A stretch of 6,429 bases of DNA from an uncultured Shinella sp. GTDB taxonomy: Bacteria; Pseudomonadota; Alphaproteobacteria; Rhizobiales; Rhizobiaceae. Within the stretch, counting starts at the first letter, position 1. Every line of letters begins with the position of its first letter. The notes beneath the pieces were generated by a model. It saw only the letters and a list, made by a program, of their open reading frames with translations. It made no database searches and was not told the origin of the DNA. The stretch is taken from NCBI GenBank assembly GCA_946886325.1, contig CAMPIK010000143.1:1-6429 (forward strand), given 5' to 3'. The translations under genes and the position numbers were made by a program. This document shows, one piece after another, positions 1-5,899 of this stretch.

Positions 1-1329
1 ATGGACTACAACCAGTTCTCCTTCGTGCGCGATCGGCTGAAGATCTTCCCGATCATGTGGGACCAGGCCGAGAACTACCGCCACAACGGCTTCATGATGG
101 CCTTCCTGATCAACCTGCCGATGGCGAATGTGCATGCGCCCGCCGGCTACATGACCGATGCGATCGACGCCATTCCGGTCAAGCCGATGCCGGCCGGGAC
201 CTCGCACCGCACGAAGCCCGACGTCATCGTCGTGATGAGCGAATCGCTCTGGGATCCGACCCGCCTCGACGGCGTCACGCTTTCGCCGGATCCGATGCCG
301 GTCATCCGCAAGAACCTCTCCGGCTCGCTCTTCTCGCCGGAGTTCGGCGGCCTGACGGCAAATATCGAGTTCGAGGCGCTGACCGGCTTCTCCAACGCCT
401 TCCTGCCGACGGGCAGCATTCCCTACCAGCAATATGTGCGCAATCCCGTTCCCTCGCTCGCCACCTTCTTCCGCGGCGAAGGCTACACGTCGCGCGCCGT
501 TCATCCGTTCAAGGGCTGGTTCTGGAACCGCACCGCCGTCTACAAGGCCTTCGGCTTCGAGACCTTCAAGGACCTCGACGGTCTGCCGACGATGGAGATG
601 CGCGGCACGTTTCCGGCTGACGAGTCGCTGACCAGGGAAATCATCCGCCAGGCGGAAATGCAGGACGATCCGTTCTTCTTCTTCACCGTCACCCTCCAGG
701 GCCACGGCCCCTACGAGGCGAACCGCTACCGGCGCAACACGATCGACGTGACGGGTCCGTTCGACGCGCGCGAGCACGCCATGCTCTCGACCTTTGCGCA
801 GGGCGTGAAGGAAGCGGACGACAGCCTCCAGATGCTTCTGGACTGGGCCGCAAAGCGGGATCGCGAAACCATCGTCGTGCTCTTCGGCGATCATCTGCCG
901 CCGCTCAACACCGTCTACAGTTCGTCGGGCTACATGCCGGGCATCACCGCCTCCCGCCAGGGCAGCCCGGAGCAGATGAAGAAGGAACACGAGACGCCGC
1001 TCGTCATCTGGTCCAACAAGACGGGACTGAAGCAGGACGTCGGCTCGATCAGCCCCGCCTTCCTGCCCTATCACGTCCTCAAGCAGGCCGGCTTCGAGCA
1101 CCCCTACTACACGGGCTTCCTCGGCCGCGTGCACGATCGCTATGCCGTCGTCGACCGCAACCTGCTGATCGACCGCAAGGACAAGCCCACCCAGAACTGG
1201 GCGCGCAAACCGGGCGTCGATGCGATGATCCGCGACTACCGGTTCCTGCAATATGACATGATGTTCGGCAAGCAATATGGCATGGAACGTTTCTTCCCGA
1301 CCCATGCCGGGCTGATGGCCGGCACCTGA
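1..1329 (+). CDS. Sulfatase/LTA-synthase-family phosphotransferase, probably 5'-truncated by the window edge
   Basis: This is the catalytic part of an alkaline-phosphatase-superfamily membrane enzyme of the LtaS/OpgB type. Such enzymes move phosphoglycerol or phosphoethanolamine from a phospholipid head group to a glycan or lipid acceptor on the periplasmic side. Visible residues match the family's metal site: Glu81 in VVMSES, the candidate nucleophile Thr119 in GGLTANIEFE, and Asp297-His298 in VLFGDHLPP. His235 in LQGHGPY is also typical. Residues 1-50, with the ENYRHNG and LINLPMA segments, look like the linker that normally follows several N-terminal membrane helices. No such helices are present here, so the ATG at base 1 is probably an internal Met and the true start lies upstream. 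The C-terminus is intact (TGA at 1327-1329). The substrate cannot be read from sequence. In rhizobia, CgmB of this superfamily adds phosphoglycerol to cyclic beta-glucans, which is one possibility. Family call is firm, role is not. Confidence 0.88.
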   Translation: MDYNQFSFVRDRLKIFPIMWDQAENYRHNGFMMAFLINLPMANVHAPAGYMTDAIDAIPVKPMPAGTSHRTKPDVIVVMSESLWDPTRLDGVTLSPDPMPVIRKNLSGSLFSPEFGGLTANIEFEALTGFSNAFLPTGSIPYQQYVRNPVPSLATFFRGEGYTSRAVHPFKGWFWNRTAVYKAFGFETFKDLDGLPTMEMRGTFPADESLTREIIRQAEMQDDPFFFFTVTLQGHGPYEANRYRRNTIDVTGPFDAREHAMLSTFAQGVKEADDSLQMLLDWAAKRDRETIVVLFGDHLPPLNTVYSSSGYMPGITASRQGSPEQMKKEHETPLVIWSNKTGLKQDVGSISPAFLPYHVLKQAGFEHPYYTGFLGRVHDRYAVVDRNLLIDRKDKPTQNWARKPGVDAMIRDYRFLQYDMMFGKQYGMERFFPTHAGLMAGT

Positions 1330-1353
1330 TCCTTCCCGTAAAGGCCGCGAGAG

Positions 1354-1388
1354 ACGCCGGATCGCCACCGATGCGCCACCGGCGTTTT
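1354..1388 (+). terminator. Weak candidate intrinsic terminator after the phosphotransferase gene
   Basis: A perfect 7-base inverted repeat, ACGCCGG (1354-1360) and CCGGCGT (1379-1385), encloses an 18-base loop, and the right arm runs into TTTT (1385-1388). It lies 24 bases after the stop codon, where a terminator is expected. The large loop and short T run make it a modest candidate. Confidence 0.4.
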
Positions 1389-1457
1389 CGCACGAAATGC
1401 ATTGCAATCAATAATTACATTCAAAAGATAAAACGCAACCATAGAGGTATGCAATTC

Positions 1458-1482
1458 TTAACATTTGGCAGGCACGATTAAC
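1458..1482 (+). promoter_or_regulatory. Pair of TTAAC half-sites upstream of the tadE-like gene
   Basis: Two identical TTAAC pentamers (1458-1462 and 1478-1482) lie on the same strand with starts 20 bases apart, about two helical turns. They sit 54-78 bases before the ATG in the only AT-rich stretch of this gap (about 1395-1510). TTAAC is the half-site of the alphaproteobacterial cell-cycle regulator CtrA, but the classical box has TTAA repeats separated by 7 bases, and here the gap between TTAA cores is 16. A TTGGCA hexamer at 1465-1470 could be a -35 element, but no convincing -10 follows at the right distance. The rest of the 1330-1535 gap shows no gene. Confidence 0.25.
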
Positions 1483-1535
1483 GAGCATCAACAAAAAGAC
1501 ACAACCAATGATGCCCGTTTCAAGGAGGACCTGCA

Positions 1536-1958
1536 ATGCGTACCTTCAAGTCGATTCTCGCAAACCGCGAGGGAACGTCGGCACTGGAATTCGCGATCAT
1601 CGCGCCGCTGTTCTTTCTGGCCCTGTTCACCCTCGTCGCCTACGGCATCTATCTGAGCGTCGCCCATTCGGTGCAGCAGATCGCAGCCGACGCGGCCCGA
1701 ACCGCCGTCGCCGGCCTGAGCGAAGCCGAACGCCGCAATCTCGTCGATCGCTACCTGCAGACCGCAGCGCTCGACGGCAGCTTTCTCAACCGCCGGAACA
1801 TGACGGTGGTCGTCTCCGACGACGCCGTCAACACCGACCAGTTCACCGTCCGCATTTCCTACAATTCCGGCGACCTGCCGATCTGGAAGCTCTTCACCTT
1901 CGCGCTGCCGCAGCAAAAGATCGAGCGGCACTCGACGATCCGCCTCGGGGGGATCTGA
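1536..1958 (+). CDS. TadE-like pseudopilin (Flp/Tad pilus assembly)
   Basis: This 140-residue protein is a TadE-family minor pseudopilin of a type IVb (Flp/Tad) pilus. The short basic N-terminus (MRTFKSILANREG) is followed by TSALEFA and a hydrophobic helix at about residues 19-42. Gly13 with Glu18 at the +5 position fits the prepilin-peptidase site (cut after Gly, Glu at +5) known for TadE/TadF processing by TadV. After the helix comes a soluble periplasmic domain of about 100 residues without cysteine. The start at 1536 is supported by a strong ribosome-binding site, AAGGAGG (1522-1528), 7 bases upstream. Earlier in-frame starts do not have this. It is followed after a single base by the TadG-related gene, so the two are almost certainly cotranscribed. 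The prepilin, ATPase and prepilin peptidase genes are not in the window, so assignment to a particular pilus is inference. Confidence 0.88.
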   Translation: MRTFKSILANREGTSALEFAIIAPLFFLALFTLVAYGIYLSVAHSVQQIAADAARTAVAGLSEAERRNLVDRYLQTAALDGSFLNRRNMTVVVSDDAVNTDQFTVRISYNSGDLPIWKLFTFALPQQKIERHSTIRLGGI

Positions 1959-1959
1959 G

Positions 1960-3708
1960 ATGGCCACGTCACTCCCCCTCGCCGCCCACGCGCTAAAACG
2001 CCTTGCCCGCGACCGCGCCGGAAACATCGGCACGCTGACCGCGCTGACATCGCCGCTCCTGCTTCTCTCGATGGCGCTCGGCGTCGATTACGGCTTCCTG
2101 ACGCTTCAGCAGCGCCAGTTGCAGGCCGCAGCCGACCTCGCCGCCATCGCGGCGGCCGCCGATGTCGCGGACGCCGATCAGGCAACCGCACGGCATTTCG
2201 CGGCGAACGGCCTCTCCTATACCGTCGAGACATCGACCGGTTCCCTCCTCCCGCCGCTCATCGATGCGACCGACCTGGTTTCATCAGGGCAAACGGCCAC
2301 GGCGCGCGTCGAACGCGGACGCTACACGCCGGACCCCGCCGTCGATCCGGCAGACCGTTTCAAGCGAAGCGAGGTTGCCGCGGACGCCGTGCGCGTGACG
2401 CTCGAACGGCGGGCAGACCTCTTCGTCGCCGGCCTCCTCACCGGCGAACCGCCGACGCTTGCAGCCTCCGGCATCGCCGCGCGGCAGAAACATGCCGCCT
2501 TCTCGGTCGGCTCGCGCCTTGCAAGCCTCAACGACGGCATTCTCAACGCGCTTCTCGGCCAGATGCTCGGCACGACGCTCTCGCTCAACGTCATGGACTA
2601 TCGCGCGCTTGTGGATGCCGAGATCGAGATCCGGCCGTTTCTCTCGGCCGTGGCGACGAAACTGGACCTGACGGCGGCAAGCTACGAGGATGTGCTGGCG
2701 GCAGAGCTCACCATGCCGCAACTGCTCTCGTCGCTGCGCGCCGTGCACGGGCTTTCCGGCAGCGCCAGCAGCGCGCTCAGGCTGATCGAACAGGCGACAT
2801 CCGGTTCGAAACTCGCCTTGCCGCTCGGCCGCATCCTGAGGCTCGACCCGAAGAACGCACTCACGATCGATACGGGCGGCGACTGGGCGATGGCCATGAG
2901 CGCGATGGAAATCGTCAGCGCCGCAGCGACGCTCGCCAATGGCGACAGCCAGATCGCGCTTGATCTCGGCGCGCAGCTTCCCGGCCTCGCCAAAGCCTCC
3001 GTCCGTCTCGCCATCGGCGAGCCGCCGGTCGAAACGCCGTCCAGCCGCCTCGACGCACCGGGCACCGCCGTTCGCACGGCCCAGACACGGCTTGCGGTCG
3101 ATCTCTCCATCGACGGGCTTTCCGCTCTGGCAGGCCTTCGCATCGCGTTGCCGCTCTATGTCGAGGTTGCGGCCTCCGAGGCCAAGCTTGCCGACATCAC
3201 CTGCCACGGGGCGATGCCGACGAACGCCTCGGTCGGCATCGATACGGTGCCGGGTGTCGCGGAGATCGCGATCGGTGCCGTCGATCCGTCCGTTCTCTCC
3301 GATTTTTCGGACGAGGCCCGCGTCAAACCCGCCCGGCTGGTCGATTCCAACCTGCTGCGCATCACCGGCATGGCCCATGTCGAAACGAAGAACCTGACGC
3401 CGACGCGCCTCACCTTCAGCCCATCGGAGATCGCGGAAGCCACGATGAAATCGGTCTCGACGCGGGACATACTGACGTCGACGACGAAGACGCTTCTCGA
3501 AAATCTCGACCTCGATGTCGAGCTCCTGTTCCTGACCCTCGGCACGCCGAAGGCGGTCACGAAGGCGCTTTCCGCCACGCTCGGCGCCGTCACACCGGCC
3601 GTGGACGAGTTGCTCTACAATCTGCTGCTCGTCGTCGGCGTCCGGGTGGGCGAGGCCGATGTCCGCGTCACCGGCGTCGAGTGCCGCCGGCCGGTCCTCG
3701 TGCAATAG
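1960..3708 (+). CDS. TadG-related Flp pilus assembly protein, 582 aa, with uncharacterised C-terminal body
   Basis: The N-terminus carries the TadE/G-like (Tad) signature: a basic stretch (KRLARDRAGN, residues 13-22), one hydrophobic helix at about 23-46, then the VDYG motif (42-45) and the alanine-rich LQAAADLAAIAAAA segment at about 55-68 typical of TadG proteins. Unlike the upstream TadE there is no Glu at +5 after Gly21, so cleavage by prepilin peptidase is not predicted; it should stay anchored with its body in the periplasm. I recognise no named domain in residues 70-582, and in particular no von Willebrand A metal site. The body has only two cysteines, Cys415 (ADITCHG) and Cys575 (VECRRPVLVQ, near the end), which could form one disulfide. 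The ATG lies one base after the tadE-like stop, with a G-rich run (1947-1952) as ribosome-binding site inside that gene, suggesting translational coupling. It ends 11 bases from the convergent GFA gene. Confidence 0.82.
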   Translation: MATSLPLAAHALKRLARDRAGNIGTLTALTSPLLLLSMALGVDYGFLTLQQRQLQAAADLAAIAAAADVADADQATARHFAANGLSYTVETSTGSLLPPLIDATDLVSSGQTATARVERGRYTPDPAVDPADRFKRSEVAADAVRVTLERRADLFVAGLLTGEPPTLAASGIAARQKHAAFSVGSRLASLNDGILNALLGQMLGTTLSLNVMDYRALVDAEIEIRPFLSAVATKLDLTAASYEDVLAAELTMPQLLSSLRAVHGLSGSASSALRLIEQATSGSKLALPLGRILRLDPKNALTIDTGGDWAMAMSAMEIVSAAATLANGDSQIALDLGAQLPGLAKASVRLAIGEPPVETPSSRLDAPGTAVRTAQTRLAVDLSIDGLSALAGLRIALPLYVEVAASEAKLADITCHGAMPTNASVGIDTVPGVAEIAIGAVDPSVLSDFSDEARVKPARLVDSNLLRITGMAHVETKNLTPTRLTFSPSEIAEATMKSVSTRDILTSTTKTLLENLDLDVELLFLTLGTPKAVTKALSATLGAVTPAVDELLYNLLLVVGVRVGEADVRVTGVECRRPVLVQ

Positions 3709-3719
3709 GCGGCAACGGT

Positions 3720-4118
3720 TCAGGGCCGCCCCGCGGCATATTGCGGGCGGCCGTCGGCGATCTCGTAATAGTCGCCCTTGTCGGCGCAGAAGATGTGATA
3801 GCCGATGGCAAGGCCGCTCGGCTGGTCGAAGGCGCCGGCCATCACAGAGGTCCGGTCGCTGCCGTCGGCCTTCCAGAACAGCACCGAGCCGCAGGTCTTG
3901 CAGAAGCCCCGGCCCGCCTCGTCGCTTGCCCGGAACCAGGTGACGTTCTCCGCACCCTCGATCTCCATCCGGTCGTCCTCGACATCCGTTGCCGCATAGA
4001 AATGTCCCGACTGACGGCGGCACTGGCTGCAATGGCAGGTGATCACCTCGCGCAGCGGACCACGGGTGCGGAAGCGGACGGCGCCGCAGAGACAATGGCC
4101 GGTGTGAACGTCGCTCAT
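3720..4118 (-). CDS. GFA-family zinc-binding protein (glutathione-dependent formaldehyde-activating enzyme-like)
   Basis: A 132-residue protein of the GFA/CENP-V family. It has the full set of zinc-ligand cysteines seen in this fold: Cys9 and Cys11 (GHCLCGAVRF), Cys28, Cys30 and Cys33 (CHCSQC), and Cys73 and Cys76 (CKTCGS). Length and motif spacing are normal, so the protein looks intact. The founding member (Gfa of Paracoccus) was reported to speed formation of S-hydroxymethylglutathione from formaldehyde and glutathione. Most members, including this one, have no proven substrate, so the formaldehyde role should not be assumed. The start at 4118 (MSDVHTG) is chosen because GGAGGA lies 5 bases upstream; a Met 9 codons earlier (4145) has no such site and adds a non-family extension. 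It lies downstream of the DAHP synthase on the same strand but is separated from it by 149 bases with two hairpins. Confidence 0.9.
   Translation of the reverse strand: MSDVHTGHCLCGAVRFRTRGPLREVITCHCSQCRRQSGHFYAATDVEDDRMEIEGAENVTWFRASDEAGRGFCKTCGSVLFWKADGSDRTSVMAGAFDQPSGLAIGYHIFCADKGDYYEIADGRPQYAAGRP
3724..3752. terminator. GC-rich hairpin at the convergent gene ends
   Basis: GGCCGCC (3724-3730) pairs with GGCGGCC (3746-3752). After a one-base bulge, three more pairs (3732-3734 with 3743-3745) close an 8-base loop. It lies 15 bases beyond the tadG-related stop and inside the last codons of the GFA gene. No T tract follows on either strand, so it is at best a pause or RNA 3'-end protecting structure rather than a standard intrinsic terminator. 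In DNA this GC-rich such a hairpin can also arise by chance. Confidence 0.3.
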
Positions 4119-4151
4119 TCTTTCCTCCAGATGAAACATCCCCAAACGAAG

Positions 4152-4180
4152 ACCGGGCCAGCTTCGAAAGCCGGCCCGGT
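4152..4180 (-). terminator. Strong hairpin between DAHP synthase and GFA genes
   Basis: ACCGGGCC (4152-4159) pairs perfectly with GGCCCGGT (4173-4180). After one A-C mismatch, GCTT (4161-4164) pairs with AAGC (4168-4171) around a 3-base loop. On the minus strand only a broken T stretch (CTTCGTTT) follows, so terminator function is uncertain. It could instead be a leader structure, since it ends 33 bases before the GFA start codon. A perfect TTGACA (-35-like) lies on the minus strand at 4188-4183, two bases upstream of the stem. Its expected -10 position falls within the hairpin and does not look like a -10 box. Confidence 0.4.
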
Positions 4181-4240
4181 CCTGTCAATTTCACAATTCT
4201 CACTCGATCGATCAGTCCCGTTGATGAACGGAACCGAAAG

Positions 4241-4269
4241 GCGAACGAAAGAGGCTCAAAGGGAGCCTC
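4241..4269 (-). terminator. Intrinsic terminator overlapping the DAHP synthase stop codon
   Basis: On the minus strand GAGGCTC (4269-4263), a 5-base loop, and GAGCCTC (4257-4251) form a perfect 7-bp stem, directly followed by TTTCGTTCGC. The left arm begins inside the TGA stop codon (4270-4268), so the last translated bases and the terminator overlap. Stem quality and position fit a rho-independent terminator, although the T tract is interrupted. Confidence 0.6.
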
Positions 4270-5641
4270 AGCCGTTCACCGCCATACGCTTTTCGTCGCG
4301 GCCGCCCTTCATGCGCTCGGCGAGCAGGAAGGCGAGTTCCAGCGCCTGGTCCGCGTTGAGGCGCGGATCGCAATGGGTGTGGTAGCGATCGCCGAGATTG
4401 TCGCCGGAGAGCGCGCGGGCGCCGCCGGTGCATTCGGTCACGTCGTTGCCGGTCATCTCGATATGGATGCCGCCCGGATGCGTGCCCTCGGCGCGGTGGA
4501 TCTGGAAGAAGCTTTCCACTTCCGACAGGATCCGCTCGAAGGGCCGGGTCTTGTAGTTGTTGAGCGTGATCGTGTTGCCGTGCATCGGGTCGCAGGACCA
4601 GACGACCTTCTTGCCTTCCCGCTCGACGGCGCGGATGAGGCGCGGCAGGTTCTCCGCCACCTTGTCATGGCCGAAGCGGCAGATCAGCGTCAGGCGGCCG
4701 GCCTCGTTGGCGGGGTTCAAAAGGTCGATCAGCTCAAGCAGGCCGTCACCGGTCAGCGACGGGCCGCATTTCAGGCCGAGCGGGTTCTTGATGCCGCGGC
4801 AATATTCGACATGGGCATGGTCCGGCTGGCGCGTGCGGTCGCCGATCCAGATCATGTGGCCCGATGTCGCGTACCAGTCGCCGGAGGTGGAATCGACGCG
4901 CGTCAGCGCCTGCTCGTAGCCGAGCAGCAGCGCCTCGTGGCTGGTGAAGAAATCCGTCTCGCGCAGGCTCGGGTGGTTCTCCGAGGTGATGCCGACGGCC
5001 TTCATGAAGTCCATCGTCTCGGAAATCCGGTCGGCGAGTTTGCGATAACGCTCGGCCTGCGGGCTGTCCTTGACGAAGCCGAGCATCCACTGGTGCACGT
5101 TTTCAAGATTGGCATAGCCGCCCATCGCGAAGGCGCGCAAGAGGTTCAGGGTTGCCGCCGACTGCCGGTATGCCATGATCTGGCGTTCCGGGTTCGGGAT
5201 GCGGTCCGCCTCGGTGAATTCGATGCCGTTGATGATGTCGCCGCGGTAGGACGGCAACGTCACGTCGCCCTGCTTCTCGCTGTTCGAGGAACGCGGCTTG
5301 GCGAACTGGCCGGCAATGCGCCCGACCTTGACGACAGGCTGCTGCGCGCCGAACGTCAGCACGACGGCCATCTGCAGGAAAGCGCGGAAGAAGTCGCGGA
5401 TCGTGTCCGCGCCATGTTCTGCGAAGCTTTCGGCGCAATCGCCGCCCTGAAGCAGAAAACCCTTGCCTTCGGAGACACCGGCCAGCGCCGTCTTGAGACG
5501 ACGCGCCTCGCCGGCGAAAACCAGCGGCGGATATTTCGCAAGGCGCTCTTCGGTGGCCGCAAGCGCTGCCTGATCCGGATAGTCCGGCACCTGCTGGATC
5601 GGCTTCTGCCGCCAGCTGTTCGGAGTCCAATTCTGTGCCAT
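4268..5641 (-). CDS. aroG: Class II 3-deoxy-D-arabino-heptulosonate 7-phosphate (DAHP) synthase
   Basis: This 457-residue cytoplasmic enzyme joins phosphoenolpyruvate and erythrose 4-phosphate to make DAHP, the entry step of aromatic amino acid synthesis. It is a class II (plant/Mycobacterium-type) enzyme and full length for the family. The metal ligands are visible: Cys69 (GGDCAES), His354 (DPMHGNT), Glu395 (IHIEMTG) and Asp425 (THCDPRLN). Their spacing nearly equals that of the M. tuberculosis enzyme (Cys87, His369, Glu411, Asp441). The segments [14 protein letters not shown] (105-118) and [13 protein letters not shown] (283-295) are the conserved substrate-binding stretches. The start [10 protein letters not shown] (5641) is preferred: the family begins this way and AGGTGA lies about 6 bases upstream. 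A Met 10 codons earlier (5671) falls in a predicted leader hairpin. Feedback regulation by aromatic amino acids is common in the class but cannot be read here. Rhizobial annotations use aroG or aroF, so the symbol is a convention. Confidence 0.97.
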   Translation of the reverse strand: MAQNWTPNSWRQKPIQQVPDYPDQAALAATEERLAKYPPLVFAGEARRLKTALAGVSEGKGFLLQGGDCAESFAEHGADTIRDFFRAFLQMAVVLTFGAQQPVVKVGRIAGQFAKPRSSNSEKQGDVTLPSYRGDIINGIEFTEADRIPNPERQIMAYRQSAATLNLLRAFAMGGYANLENVHQWMLGFVKDSPQAERYRKLADRISETMDFMKAVGITSENHPSLRETDFFTSHEALLLGYEQALTRVDSTSGDWYATSGHMIWIGDRTRQPDHAHVEYCRGIKNPLGLKCGPSLTGDGLLELIDLLNPANEAGRLTLICRFGHDKVAENLPRLIRAVEREGKKVVWSCDPMHGNTITLNNYKTRPFERILSEVESFFQIHRAEGTHPGGIHIEMTGNDVTECTGGARALSGDNLGDRYHTHCDPRLNADQALELAFLLAERMKGGRDEKRMAVNG

Positions 5642-5670
5642 GATACTCACCTGTCCTGATGCGCCCTTCA

Positions 5671-5708
5671 AAGCCCGGACGCCCCGTCGTTCTTTTGAAA
5701 GCGGGCTT
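5671..5708 (-). promoter_or_regulatory. Candidate nested hairpin in the DAHP synthase leader
   Basis: AAGCCCG (5671-5677) and CGGGCTT (5702-5708) form a perfect 7-base inverted repeat, with an inner 4-bp stem GACG/CGTC (5678-5681 with 5685-5688) around three C bases. It lies 30-67 bases upstream of the aroG start on the minus strand. A TATAAG sequence at 5711-5706 (minus) could be a -10 box, in which case the repeat would be only partly transcribed; no good -35 lies 16-18 bases upstream. The function is unknown and the structure could be chance in GC-rich DNA. Confidence 0.25.
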
Positions 5709-5759
5709 ATAGACCGTTAGATGGGTCTTGCATAGACGGCGTTCCAGCCGGATCGGACA

Positions 5760-5780
5760 GCCGGAAGTTCGGCATTTTTT
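5760..5780 (+). terminator. Candidate plus-strand intrinsic terminator with no gene upstream
   Basis: GCCGG (5760-5764) pairs with TCGGC (5769-5773, one G-U pair) around a 4-base loop, followed by A and six T bases (5775-5780). This has the form of a short rho-independent terminator reading rightward. The only gene immediately to the left, aroG, is read the other way, so no known transcript needs it. It may end a short RNA begun inside the divergent gap, or reduce readthrough into the downstream TadG-like gene. The stem is short. Confidence 0.4.
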
Positions 5781-5829
5781 CGCTCCGGAGGATTAAAAGT
5801 CATACAATAGAACAATTCTCCGTATCGTT

Positions 5830-5844
5830 TTAACACTGCCTTAT
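5830..5844 (+). promoter_or_regulatory. CtrA-box-like site upstream of the vWA TadG-like gene
   Basis: TTAA (5830-5833), exactly 7 bases, then TTAT (5841-5844) matches the CtrA consensus TTAA-N7-TTAA at 7 of 8 fixed positions; the first half reads TTAAC. It lies 56-70 bases before the ATG at 5900, a usual distance for a promoter-proximal activator site. CtrA controls pilin genes in alphaproteobacteria such as Caulobacter, which makes the context sensible. A TACAAT hexamer at 5803-5808 could be a -10 box of another promoter. A single match in AT-rich DNA may be coincidence. Confidence 0.35.
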
Positions 5845-5899
5845 AAAGTTTTCGAGATGTTGGCTTCCGAACCTCGTATTTGGTCCGGAGGAACGAGCC

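Noticed and set aside
1397..1408. Overlapping palindromes ATGCAT and ATTGCAAT in the gap before the tadE-like gene
   Set aside because: They are short and match no operator I recognise; such palindromes are common in AT-rich gaps.
2284..4203. 639-codon open frame on the minus strand opposite the tadG-related gene and through the GFA gene
   Set aside because: Its product is arginine-rich low-complexity sequence typical of the shadow of a GC-rich gene, and it overlaps two clearly recognised genes in other frames.
4373..5659. 428-codon plus-strand open frame opposite aroG
   Set aside because: It is the exact antisense of a highly conserved enzyme, with no family motif and no good ribosome-binding site; it is open because of third-position GC bias.
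5708..5733. Short minus-strand frame MQDPSNGL as an attenuation leader peptide for aroG
   Set aside because: It lacks aromatic residues and no ribosome-binding site is evident.
5784..5892. TCCGGAGGA repeated exactly 100 bases apart (5784-5792 and 5884-5892)
   Set aside because: The second copy is the ribosome-binding site of the TadG-like gene. The first has no start codon at a useful distance, so the repeat is probably coincidental purine-rich sequence.
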